A DNA stretch of 43,125 nucleotides. It comes from a virus. The position numbers and the translations under genes are program-made. The stretch is from IMG/VR virus record IMGVR_UViG_3300027851_000054, positions 1 to 43,125 of that record. The stretch is one strand, 5' to 3'. The notes beneath the pieces are model-generated. The model was not told where the DNA came from and ran no database searches. It saw nothing but the letters and a program-made list of their open reading frames with translations. Below, piece after piece: positions 34,195-40,697 of this stretch; the first letter of the stretch is position 1, and the number at the start of each line of letters is the position of its first letter.

Positions 34195-34452
34195 ATGCTG
34201 CTATTCCTTAAGACGGCTATTGGCGACGCATGGGCGAAAGCCTTGCTCTATGGCGGCTTGACCATATCCGCCGTTGCACTGATATGGCAGGCGTATCGGG
34301 GCGTAAAGGCGTCCGGGCGAAAGGAAGCCGAAACCGAAACGACAAAACGAACCTTGTCCAATATGGAGACGGCAAATGCAGCGCGGCGTGAAGCGGAGCA
34401 GCATCAGGCGGATGACATTCACCCTGACGTGCGCAAGTTTTATCGGGATTAG
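34195..34452 (+). CDS. Rz-like inner-membrane spanin (i-spanin)
   Basis: This 85-residue protein has one N-terminal membrane segment (about residues 14-34, AKALLYGGLTISAVALIWQA), then a charged helical part (KEAETETTKRTLSNMETANA) in the periplasm. That is the i-spanin plan, though short. The outer-membrane partner gene is nested in its 3' end in another frame, as with lambda Rz/Rz1. I chose ATG 34195 because GGGAG lies 8 bases upstream; ATG 34180 would add five residues. Spanins disrupt the outer membrane at lysis. Confidence 0.7.
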   Translation: MLLFLKTAIGDAWAKALLYGGLTISAVALIWQAYRGVKASGRKEAETETTKRTLSNMETANAARREAEQHQADDIHPDVRKFYRD

Positions 34453-34591
34453 CGGGTGCAGTGGCACCGGCGGCGCGAATGACTTCTGCCTTATCGCCGA
34501 ACCGATCCCGAACAGCGCAAGAAACGTCGAGGCAACCCGTAACGCGGTTGACGCGCATAACCTTGTTGGCGTTCGACTGTGTGGCTGGTAA
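34412..34591 (+). CDS. Rz1-like outer-membrane lipoprotein spanin (o-spanin)
   Basis: This 59-residue lipoprotein has an N-terminal hydrophobic signal and a lipobox ISGC with Cys16 as the lipidation site. It ends with DFCLIAEPIPNSARNV and HNLVGVRLCGW, a pattern shared by many short phage lipoproteins of this type. It starts inside the Rz-like gene in a different frame and runs past its stop. It is not Pro-rich as lambda Rz1 is, but the nested arrangement supports the call. A terminator begins 3 bases after its stop. Confidence 0.75.
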   Translation: MTFTLTCASFIGISGCSGTGGANDFCLIAEPIPNSARNVEATRNAVDAHNLVGVRLCGW

Positions 34592-34594
34592 ACG

Positions 34595-34624
34595 AAAACC
34601 CCCGAGCATAATCTCGGGGGTTTT
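34595..34624. terminator. bidirectional intrinsic terminator at the convergence of the two arms
   Basis: A perfect 12-bp stem, AAAACCCCCGAG (34595-34606) with CTCGGGGGTTTT (34613-34624), has a 6-base loop. The A-run and T-run make it work for both strands. It ends the late transcript after the spanins and would also end leftward transcripts after they cross the repeat array. Confidence 0.9.
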
Positions 34625-35018
34625 CTCACTCTACCAAGTTGGTACGCTCCCATATATCGGCTCACTCTGCCAGGCTGGTACTCTTAAGGCTCCTGGTTCC
34701 CTCTATGCCAATGATACTCTTCTCTATTTTGGGTCACTAATCGGTCATGGCACGCTCATTGACCTAGGTTCACTTCCTTGATTTGGTACTCTCATCTATT
34801 GTGGTTCACTCGACCATCTTGGCACTCTCAAGGCAGCGGGTTCACTCGTCCGTCATGGCGCTCTCATTGTTCTAGGTTCACTCGACCGATATGGTACTCT
34901 AATAGCATTTGATTCACTTCCCCGCTTTGGTACTCTCATCTATTGGGGTTCACTCGGTCCTTTTGACAATCTTTCGGGCTGTGGTTCACTACCCTCTATT
35001 GGCACTCTCTTGGCACTC
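34623..35018. repeat. 22 x 18-bp phased repeat array (GSLxxx/GTLxxx in the + frame)
   Basis: The gene-free stretch 34592-35032 holds this array. It has 22 consecutive 18-bp units with no insertion or deletion, alternating GGTTCACTC-nine and GGTACTCTC-nine, so the higher-order period is 36. In the + frame the units read GSLxxx GTLxxx. Within the conserved nine bases, variation is concentrated at third codon positions (CTC/CTT/CTA, GGT/GGC/GGG). One in-frame TGA is in unit 9 (34779-34781). No ribosome site or start was found, and a terminator lies just upstream. Identical text recurs 144 bases apart (34783 and 34927). It is less GC-rich than its surroundings. Confidence 0.9.
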
Positions 35019-35032
35019 GGTTTAGCTCAAGT

Positions 35033-35830
35033 TCAGATCATATGGGCGTGGCCCAGAATCGCGATAGCGTAGGGCTTCGGTGCAGCGTTACCCGTGGCGA
35101 CCTCGTACCAGTAAGCGTGAAGGTGCGACAGGAAGATCTTCACCGCATAACGCCGGGCACGCGCGTGAATGTGCGCGGGCGGCAGCTTGCCAGAGGCATA
35201 CGCTTTGTAGGCTTCCGTGCTCTTGTCGTACTTCTTCCCCGCCAGAGCCTTCGCGGCCTGTTCAGCGAAGGCGCCGGCTTCATTCTTGGCGATTTCCAAG
35301 TCCTTCCGCTGGCGATACAGTTTCCCGTAAACGTCGTTCTCGTTATTCTGAACTTTGACGAAGCACTCGCCGGCCTTGAAACACAGGACCTTGAGCGAGG
35401 CGTTCCACGGGCGCTTTTCGCCTTTTTCCCAGGTTGACGTGGGGTCAAGGCCGGCGTATCGCCAGATATGCCCCGCCGTGGGGCACCTGGTAATATCGAT
35501 GTGGGCCAAGAGCCCCGCCGCGATAACGGGACCGATACCCGTGATTTCCTTGAGCCAACGCCCTACAGGATGCCCATCGGTGTACTTGTCCAACGCGCGC
35601 TTGATCTGGCTTTCCAAGACGGAACTTTGGTCTTCCAGCCACGAGAGAACCGCATTCGGTTCCGCCTCGCTTAACGCGCGGAGCCGGCCTTGGGCGCGCA
35701 GGCGATCCTCTTGCATCTGGTAATATGCATCAACCAGAAACCGGGCTTCGTGTCCGGACATACCCGAGGCCACGGCGGCCACATCGCGCTTAAGCCGGGC
35801 AACCGGCGTGAGGGTAATCGTATCAGTCAT
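35033..35830 (-). CDS. IS110-family transposase C-terminal-like HhH protein
   Basis: This 265-residue protein has a helix-hairpin-helix at about residues 93-110 (LKEITGIGPVIAAGLLAH). It is followed by HIWRYAGLDPTSTWEKGEKR, PWNASLKVLCFKAGECFVKV and KLPPAHIHARARRYAVKIFL. This matches the Transposase_20 (IS116/IS110/IS902) C-terminal domain. The N-terminal DEDD RuvC-like catalytic domain of IS110 enzymes is absent, replaced by 85 helical residues, and no element ends were seen. It is therefore probably a domesticated or phage-type DNA-binding protein rather than an active transposase. AGGAAG precedes the start, and a candidate promoter of its own lies upstream. Confidence 0.7.
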   Translation of the reverse strand: MTDTITLTPVARLKRDVAAVASGMSGHEARFLVDAYYQMQEDRLRAQGRLRALSEAEPNAVLSWLEDQSSVLESQIKRALDKYTDGHPVGRWLKEITGIGPVIAAGLLAHIDITRCPTAGHIWRYAGLDPTSTWEKGEKRPWNASLKVLCFKAGECFVKVQNNENDVYGKLYRQRKDLEIAKNEAGAFAEQAAKALAGKKYDKSTEAYKAYASGKLPPAHIHARARRYAVKIFLSHLHAYWYEVATGNAAPKPYAIAILGHAHMI

Positions 35831-35867
35831 TTGGCTTCCTGTTCTTCATGCGCTTGTCTATGGGGAG

Positions 35868-35896
35868 ACTATGACCAGTTTTTTATGCATTAGCAA
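35868..35896 (-). promoter_or_regulatory. candidate leftward promoter for the IS110-like gene
   Basis: On the - strand, TTGCTA (35896-35891), a 17-base spacer, and CATAGT (35873-35868) lie about 38 bases before the start codon in the 72-base gap after the polymerase gene. With it, the IS110-like gene and the repeat array would form a separate transcript. Confidence 0.4.
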
Positions 35897-35902
35897 GCGT
35901 TA

Positions 35903-38095
35903 TTATCTAAACCTTTCGCCGCTCCACCCGGCAACGGAAAGCGGAAGCCCTGCCGCCCAGGCCGGAACCTCACTCGCGATACGCAGGTATTCTTCAAGTG
36001 ACCCGAAGCCGATTTCCCGTTCGGAGACCAGTTCATCGTGTACGGACAAAACCACCCGATACCCGGCGGCCTCAAGACGCGCTTGCGCTTCAACCATCAG
36101 GTCACGGGCTAAACCCTGAGTTAGGTTTTCTACGAGCTTACCAGCATAGGTAAACTGTTCACCCCATTTCTTGGTGAAAGAGTCAATTGCCTTGAATACA
36201 AGCCCGGTTTTGGCGTCGCCTTCCGCCTCCCACCCCTGCTTCAACCAATACGCAAGGTCCGTTTCCTTGACCGGGCGCGCCATAGCGACGCCACCCTCCG
36301 TCTTGGAGATACGGACCACCTTGTGAAGACGTGGGTACGGGTACGCAAGCGCCCTGCCGCTCGGCAATCGGGCGAACAGGAAAGATCCGGCGGTTCGGAA
36401 CTTGAATGGCCCGGCGGTGTACGTGCTGCCCGGATTAGCCACGGCAGAGATAGCGGCGTCCTCCACGCCCCGCCAGAGCGCAACCACATTTGGGTGCGCC
36501 GCGCGCCACCGCAGCTTAATGGCCTCCGCCGCGAGCCAGCCCGGCTTGTCCATGCCTGACTTTTCCCCGCGCAAGCGGTAGCCCTCTTCTGCCTTCTGGA
36601 TTACGTCAGGCGGCATTTGCCCAAGCACCGTTTCGGCTTGTTCGCCAATCTTGAGACTATAGCCCAACGCCATTTTGTTGAACGCTGCGGGGCCACCGTG
36701 ATACCCAAGCGCCAATTCCGAAACCTTGCCAATCTGTCGCTGCGCTTTGCCGACATCCGCTGGCGCCTTCCCGAAGATGCTGCCGGCGGCCACTTTATAC
36801 AGATCCGGGCCTTCCCCCGCGTCATAGGCGCGGAAAGCATCGAGTTTCCAGTGCTCTCCGGCGGCCCATGCGAGCCCCCGGCCCTCGACGTTGGTAAAGT
36901 CGAAGTCGTATAGCTGGTTCCCCGGCGCGGCGGTCAGCAACCCCCGCAAGATGTCCGCTACCCCGAACATCGGCTGGCCGAACACCATGCGCACCATATC
37001 CGGGTTACCACCCATGACATAGCCGATGATCTCTAGCATTTGCTCATAGGCAAGGTCTTCGTCATCACCGTCAAGCAACACGGGGCGCGGGAGATTACCC
37101 GGCTGAATGCCTCTATGTGCTACGCGGCCCGTAGACGCGCCGTGGTATTGCATGGACCCCCGGACACGGCCATCCGCACTCCGCCGGGTCAGCATGGCGT
37201 CGATCTTGGCAACAGAGGACTTCCCGCCCTCTTGTCGAAGGGCCAACACTTGGCGCACGTCATCCGGCAAACCGGTCTGCCCCAGAAGATCGTCAATCTT
37301 GTCCTTGGCGAGGCTATCGACAGGGACTCCACGGGAAGCCAGCCATTCCTTGATCTGCCCGACATTCGTGATTGTCTGAACGGCGCCTTTGGTTACCTCG
37401 ATAATCTCGTCGTTGAATCCTTGCACCAAGGACGCGACAAACTTCTTGGCGGCGATGCAGGTCTCCCCGTCGATATAGATGCCTCTGTCATTGGCTCTTT
37501 CATTGAGGAACCAGACTTCCAGTTCAGCCGAGCTAAGGGGCAACAGGCACTTTAGCACCTTCCGGGTCAAGGCCACATCCTGGACGCAATAAGCGCGGGC
37601 TTGAGTGTACTTCGCCGCGTGCTCGGCTTCATCCCACCAGATAATTCCACCGTCCTTGACGGAGCGGGGCTTGGCCAATTGGAGGGCTACACGCTTACCC
37701 TTGTGGTCCTTGGTCTCGTTGAGGCCCAACGCCCCCGCCAAATCGTCCAGCGATGCGGGCAGGTTCATCGCCAGCCCCATGACCATGGTGCACCTGCACT
37801 GTTCGAGAGGTAGCGGGGGGAACCCGTATTTCTGAACGCATATCTGGTTCCAGATGATGCGGTCGAACGCGATGTTGTGCGCCGTCATCAGGCCGCCGGC
37901 CCTGACGTATTCCACCAGGTCTTCCGGCGGTTCCCCGAGGCTCGGGTACCACATCTGCACCGCATCATCGTCAAAACAATACCCTAGAGCCCATACATCC
38001 GCGTTAACCGAGGCGGAATACACGTAAACGTTGGACCCCTTTAGCTCAACGTCTGATCGGGTCTCGAAGTCAAAGACGCAGGTCTTCCAGTTCAT
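35903..38095 (-). CDS. family A DNA polymerase with 3'-5' exonuclease
   Basis: This 730-residue replicative polymerase has exonuclease motifs DFETRSD (Asp9, Glu11), TAHNIAFD (residues 71-78) and YCVQDVALT (near 170). The proofreading domain thus looks intact. Polymerase motif A is YDFDFTNVEGR (about 393-403), motif B region RQIGKVSELALGYHGG (about 455-470), and motif C VLSVHDELV (about 683-691, with catalytic Asp687). No 5'-3' exonuclease domain is present. It overlaps the methyltransferase gene by 26 bases on the same strand. The partner helicase and primase are not in the window. Confidence 0.93.
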   Translation of the reverse strand: MNWKTCVFDFETRSDVELKGSNVYVYSASVNADVWALGYCFDDDAVQMWYPSLGEPPEDLVEYVRAGGLMTAHNIAFDRIIWNQICVQKYGFPPLPLEQCRCTMVMGLAMNLPASLDDLAGALGLNETKDHKGKRVALQLAKPRSVKDGGIIWWDEAEHAAKYTQARAYCVQDVALTRKVLKCLLPLSSAELEVWFLNERANDRGIYIDGETCIAAKKFVASLVQGFNDEIIEVTKGAVQTITNVGQIKEWLASRGVPVDSLAKDKIDDLLGQTGLPDDVRQVLALRQEGGKSSVAKIDAMLTRRSADGRVRGSMQYHGASTGRVAHRGIQPGNLPRPVLLDGDDEDLAYEQMLEIIGYVMGGNPDMVRMVFGQPMFGVADILRGLLTAAPGNQLYDFDFTNVEGRGLAWAAGEHWKLDAFRAYDAGEGPDLYKVAAGSIFGKAPADVGKAQRQIGKVSELALGYHGGPAAFNKMALGYSLKIGEQAETVLGQMPPDVIQKAEEGYRLRGEKSGMDKPGWLAAEAIKLRWRAAHPNVVALWRGVEDAAISAVANPGSTYTAGPFKFRTAGSFLFARLPSGRALAYPYPRLHKVVRISKTEGGVAMARPVKETDLAYWLKQGWEAEGDAKTGLVFKAIDSFTKKWGEQFTYAGKLVENLTQGLARDLMVEAQARLEAAGYRVVLSVHDELVSEREIGFGSLEEYLRIASEVPAWAAGLPLSVAGWSGERFR

Positions 38096-39002
38096 TCATG
38101 TACTCCATGAAAGCGCGTATCACTTCTGTCGCGACTTGCGGGACGATAGCGTTACCGTAGCCCCGCAAGAGTCCCACTCTGGCGGGTATCCCATGAGCCA
38201 ACGGGAATGTGCCGGGTTCAACGGGCCGCCACCTGTCATCTCGGCATCGGAGCCAGTCAACAGATTGCCAGTGGCCGTTAACCGGGCCGGGGAGTCCCTG
38301 TCGATCATCGAAGCCCGCTGCGGCAGTGGGATACCCGTGTCGTGGGCCCGGATCGTTCCAGAGCCGCGCGCCGCGTCTGTCGCTGTCCTGGTTGGCCATC
38401 CCGCCAACCAGGACACGCGGCCCAACAACGCGTTCAACTGGACGTTCACGTTCGGATTGGCGCCGTCTTTCCAGTCCCGAGACGTCGCGGTCGGCCAGCC
38501 GGATCGCGCCCCAATACAAACGTGGTCTGATATGCGGGGCACCGAAGCCCGCAGCGCACAGATCCGCCGCCCCGACGGCATAACCCGTTCTTTCCAAGTC
38601 AGCTTGTACAACGTCGAACCAAGCGATGCCGTCTTTGCTCGCAACCTGTTCGCCAAAAACGAAGTCAGGTGTTCGCTGTTCGATAAGCCATTGGAACGCT
38701 GGCCACAAATGCCGCTCGTCAGCAAGGCCGCCTCTTTTGCCTGCCTGGCTGAAAGGTTGGCAGGGGCAACTCCCCGTCCAGGCGGGACGGTCATCTGGCC
38801 ACCCGGCCCCCCGAAGTGCGAGGCTCCAACCGCCAATTCCGGCGAAGAAATGGCATTGCGTGAATCCTTTAAGGTCAGACGGGCGCACATCTTCAATACT
38901 CCTTCGGTCCACGACGCCCGGCGCTATATGCCCCCGCGCTATCAACTGCTCAAGGAGATCTGCGGCGAAAGCGTCAATTTCGTTATAGTACACCCAAGCC
39001 AT
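38070..39002 (-). CDS. DNA cytosine-C5 methyltransferase (Dcm-like)
   Basis: This 310-residue protein transfers methyl from AdoMet to C5 of cytosine. Motif I is FFAGIGGWSLAL (residues 52-63), motif IV GSCPCQPFS with catalytic Cys81, and motif VI FGEQV (Gln instead of the usual ENV Asn). Motif VIII is HIRPRLYW (157-164), and the target-recognition region is about 165-280. The last motif is RGYGNAIVPQVA near the end. ATG 39002 is favoured because it overlaps the upstream stop (TAATG). No cognate restriction gene was seen, so it likely protects phage DNA. A second long frame overlaps it. Confidence 0.88.
   Translation of the reverse strand: MAWVYYNEIDAFAADLLEQLIARGHIAPGVVDRRSIEDVRPSDLKGFTQCHFFAGIGGWSLALRGAGWPDDRPAWTGSCPCQPFSQAGKRGGLADERHLWPAFQWLIEQRTPDFVFGEQVASKDGIAWFDVVQADLERTGYAVGAADLCAAGFGAPHIRPRLYWGAIRLADRDVSGLERRRQSERERPVERVVGPRVLVGGMANQDSDRRGARLWNDPGPRHGYPTAAAGFDDRQGLPGPVNGHWQSVDWLRCRDDRWRPVEPGTFPLAHGIPARVGLLRGYGNAIVPQVATEVIRAFMEYMNELEDLRL
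38120..38896 (-). CDS. overlapping frame inside the methyltransferase gene (possible dual coding)
   Basis: A 258-codon frame runs +1 to the methyltransferase on the same strand. It contains protein-like text I recognise from phage proteins adjoining Dcm genes: SFLANRLRAKTASLGSTLYK, LTWKERVMPSGR, GWPTATSRDWKDG and, near the end, NPAHSRWLMGYPPEWDSCG. These resemble real conserved sequences, not random translation. ATG 38896 has no strong ribosome site, so expression could depend on internal initiation, coupling or frameshifting. The antisense frame here is also open, a side effect of constraint on two frames. Held at moderate-low confidence as a gene. Confidence 0.45.
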   Translation of the reverse strand: MKMCARLTLKDSRNAISSPELAVGASHFGGPGGQMTVPPGRGVAPANLSARQAKEAALLTSGICGQRSNGLSNSEHLTSFLANRLRAKTASLGSTLYKLTWKERVMPSGRRICALRASVPRISDHVCIGARSGWPTATSRDWKDGANPNVNVQLNALLGRVSWLAGWPTRTATDAARGSGTIRAHDTGIPLPQRASMIDRDSPARLTATGNLLTGSDAEMTGGGPLNPAHSRWLMGYPPEWDSCGATVTLSSRKSRQK

Positions 39003-39205
39003 TATCGTGTTTCCGCCCGGCGCATAACCTGGCGATATACACTTTCGATAGCGCCGCAGAATGTCGCGGCCACGCCAACAATCCAAGCGTCTTCTGGCGT
39101 CCTGACACTGGCCTGCCATCCGTCCGCCGTTCGGAACACCCGTGCATTCTGGAAGCCCAGAATCTCTATATCGAGCAAAAGGGCTTCCAAGTCATCAGGG
39201 CTCAT
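39002..39205 (-). CDS. small hypothetical protein
   Basis: This 67-residue protein has mixed alpha/beta text (FQNARVFRTADGWQASVR, AWIVGVAATFCGAIESVY). It overlaps the gene upstream by ATGA and the methyltransferase by TAATG, so it is firmly inside the early operon. Function is unknown. Confidence 0.65.
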   Translation of the reverse strand: MSPDDLEALLLDIEILGFQNARVFRTADGWQASVRTPEDAWIVGVAATFCGAIESVYRQVMRRAETR

Positions 39206-39459
39206 CGGGAGGGATCCCGGCGTTCGCCAAGGCGCCCATCGTCGTAACCAACGTCATAGCCTGCGAGGTACCCCTCTTCGTATCCCTCTGCGTGCGCTTC
39301 CTCACCGGCGTCTACCACCAAAGTCTTTATCTCTTGGACTTCCCGAAGCAGGGTTTCGCATCGAGCGATAAGCCAAAGACCGGTCTCCTGGTCGAAGCTC
39401 TTCCGGAGCTTCAACCGTTCGAGCGTGCCAGTATCAAGGTCAAAGGTGTCCCCCAGCAT
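39202..39459 (-). CDS. small hypothetical protein with Gly/Tyr/Asp-rich C-terminus
   Basis: This 85-residue protein has an N-terminal helical half and an acidic C-terminal run with regular Tyr/Gly spacing (EGYEEGYLAGYDVGYDDGRL), recalling short xxGYxxGY helical repeats. It is coupled to both neighbours by overlaps. Function is unknown. Confidence 0.65.
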   Translation of the reverse strand: MLGDTFDLDTGTLERLKLRKSFDQETGLWLIARCETLLREVQEIKTLVVDAGEEAHAEGYEEGYLAGYDVGYDDGRLGERRDPSR

Positions 39460-39698
39460 TATTCGTCCCTCCCATTCGCCGCGCGGGCGTATTGCATGAA
39501 AAGCGCCGCAGCTTCGTGGGTGGCTTCGATTAGCTCGGCTTGAACACGCTGTAACTTCGTTGTGGCCTCGTACAAACCGAGCATTCGCGCGGAGCGCAGC
39601 ATGGCGATCAACGCCGCACGAGCCTTATGCGCGTCTTGCGGCTTGTATTTTTCGAGGAACAGATCCGCGTCTTCCTCGAACCAGTCATTATTGTCCAT
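39459..39698 (-). CDS. small helical hypothetical protein
   Basis: This 79-residue all-helical protein (KARAALIAMLRSARMLGLYE, EAAALFMQYARAANG) has an acidic N-terminus (NNDWFEEDADLF). GGAGAACAAGA precedes the start at 39698, and the stop overlaps the next gene. It was not recognised. Confidence 0.65.
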   Translation of the reverse strand: MDNNDWFEEDADLFLEKYKPQDAHKARAALIAMLRSARMLGLYEATTKLQRVQAELIEATHEAAALFMQYARAANGRDE

Positions 39699-39722
39699 TC
39701 TTGTTCTCCTAGCTGTGCGGGA

Positions 39723-39965
39723 TCAGAGTCCCAGGTTAGCTTCGTAGGTTTCCTTGACGGCGTTGAACTCCGCCAGTTCGTTGCGATCCTTGGCCCGGTC
39801 ACGCACGATGGCCCGGAGAACCTTCACGTCGAAACCGTTACTCTTCGCTTCGGCGTAAACCTCGCGAATATCCGCCATCAGGGCGGCCTTTTCCTCGTTC
39901 AAACGTTCAACGCGCTCTATGATCGCACGGATCTGGGACGCGGCGTTGTTACCAACATCGGCCAT
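39723..39965 (-). CDS. gapR: GapR family (DUF2312) nucleoid-associated protein
   Basis: This 80-residue protein matches the whole length of the alphaproteobacterial GapR/DUF2312 family: IRAIIERVERLNEEKAALMA, IREVYAEAKSNGFDVKVLRA, IVRDRAKDRNELAEF. GapR is a small coiled-coil protein that binds overtwisted AT-rich DNA ahead of replication forks and transcription, and helps topoisomerases. In a phage replication operon it may aid phage DNA replication or compete with the host copy. The family is a good host-lineage marker. GGAGATACGACC precedes the start. Confidence 0.92.
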   Translation of the reverse strand: MADVGNNAASQIRAIIERVERLNEEKAALMADIREVYAEAKSNGFDVKVLRAIVRDRAKDRNELAEFNAVKETYEANLGL

Positions 39966-39989
39966 GGTCGTATCTCCGTTTCAAGGGGA

Positions 39990-40015
39990 GGCCCCGGCGG
40001 CAAACCGCCGGGGCC
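39990..40015. other. GC-only intercistronic hairpin between ssb and gapR
   Basis: A perfect 11-bp G/C stem (39990-40000 with 40005-40015) with a 4-base loop lies 8 bases after the SSB stop, without a T-run on either strand. It is more likely an mRNA-stability or processing element than a terminator. Confidence 0.6.
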
Positions 40016-40023
40016 GTGTTGCA

Positions 40024-40623
40024 TCAGTCGAAAAGGCTATCCGCCGAATTCGAGCCTCCAGCGATGCCTTCAATCCCGATCTCGGCAAACGCTTCATCCG
40101 TATTGGTACGCGAGCCGACAAACGGCTCATCCTCGCGGATCAGCACGACCGACCGCAGGTCAAAGCTGATACCGGGGTTCTTGGGGTTCTTCCGCCAGTA
40201 CGGCTGAACGATGCCTTGCACCCAACAACCCGCGTACAGGTCCGCCTCGTCCAGGATAGGGAGGAGTTTGCCATCCGCGCCGCGCTTGGCGAATCGAAGG
40301 TCCGGCTTACGGTCGCTGGACGCGGAGAAATACGTCCACCCCGCCTCAAAGCCAACGTAATCCTTGAGGCCGGCGTCCTTGAACGGGAGCACCCGCGCTT
40401 TGTCACGGGCCACACCCGGCCACTTCGACTTGTCAGCGCCGAACTTCGAGATAACGACATTGAGGCATTCCTGCTTCAACACCTCAAAGTCAGTCTCCGG
40501 GGGCATGAGGAAGGTCCCGTCGTAGCGGAACTTCCCCGGGGTACCGTCATCGTTCTTCGTTGCACGCGGGCGAAAAACGTTGAGGAAGGCGCCCCGGCTA
40601 AGGGGAATCTTGACGTCTGCCAT
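40024..40623 (-). CDS. ssb: phage single-stranded DNA-binding protein (DUF2815 family)
   Basis: This 199-residue protein fits the DUF2815 phage SSB-like family. It has an N-terminal beta region (SRGAFLNVFRPRATKNDDGT), then KFRYDGTFLMPPETDFEVLK, DLYAGCWVQGIVQPYWRKNP and GISFDLRSVVLIREDEPF. The C-terminus is short and acidic (SADSLFD), as SSB tails that contact partner proteins often are. SSBs protect template strands at the fork. It lies between the Cas4-like nuclease and GapR, the usual neighbourhood with DUF2800. GAGGATTATAAA precedes the start. Confidence 0.85.
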   Translation of the reverse strand: MADVKIPLSRGAFLNVFRPRATKNDDGTPGKFRYDGTFLMPPETDFEVLKQECLNVVISKFGADKSKWPGVARDKARVLPFKDAGLKDYVGFEAGWTYFSASSDRKPDLRFAKRGADGKLLPILDEADLYAGCWVQGIVQPYWRKNPKNPGISFDLRSVVLIREDEPFVGSRTNTDEAFAEIGIEGIAGGSNSADSLFD

Positions 40624-40697
40624 TTTATAATCCTCTGGTTAGCTAATGCTCGTAAGCGAGGCGCACTATGCGCGGGTTATCCCGGGTTCACCGGAAT

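Noticed and set aside
34623-35018. CRISPR array
   Set aside because: The 36-bp super-period suggests one, but the conserved part is only about 9 bases every 18, with alternating versions. There is no identical 23-40 base direct repeat, no unique spacers of fixed length between such repeats, and no cas1/cas2. The Cas4-like gene is a known phage replication-region family.
35033-35830. Complete IS110 insertion sequence
   Set aside because: The protein lacks the DEDD domain, no element ends or target duplication were seen, and the gene is collinear with the early operon, so it is treated as a phage gene.
38031-39371. 446-codon + strand frame antisense to the methyltransferase
   Set aside because: It has no plausible family, no ribosome site and opposes the whole early operon. 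It is open because two frames on the other strand constrain the codons.
40655-40673. Small hairpin before ssb as terminator
   Set aside because: The stem is about 5 bp (GCGCA/TGCGC) with no T-run; it may be chance.
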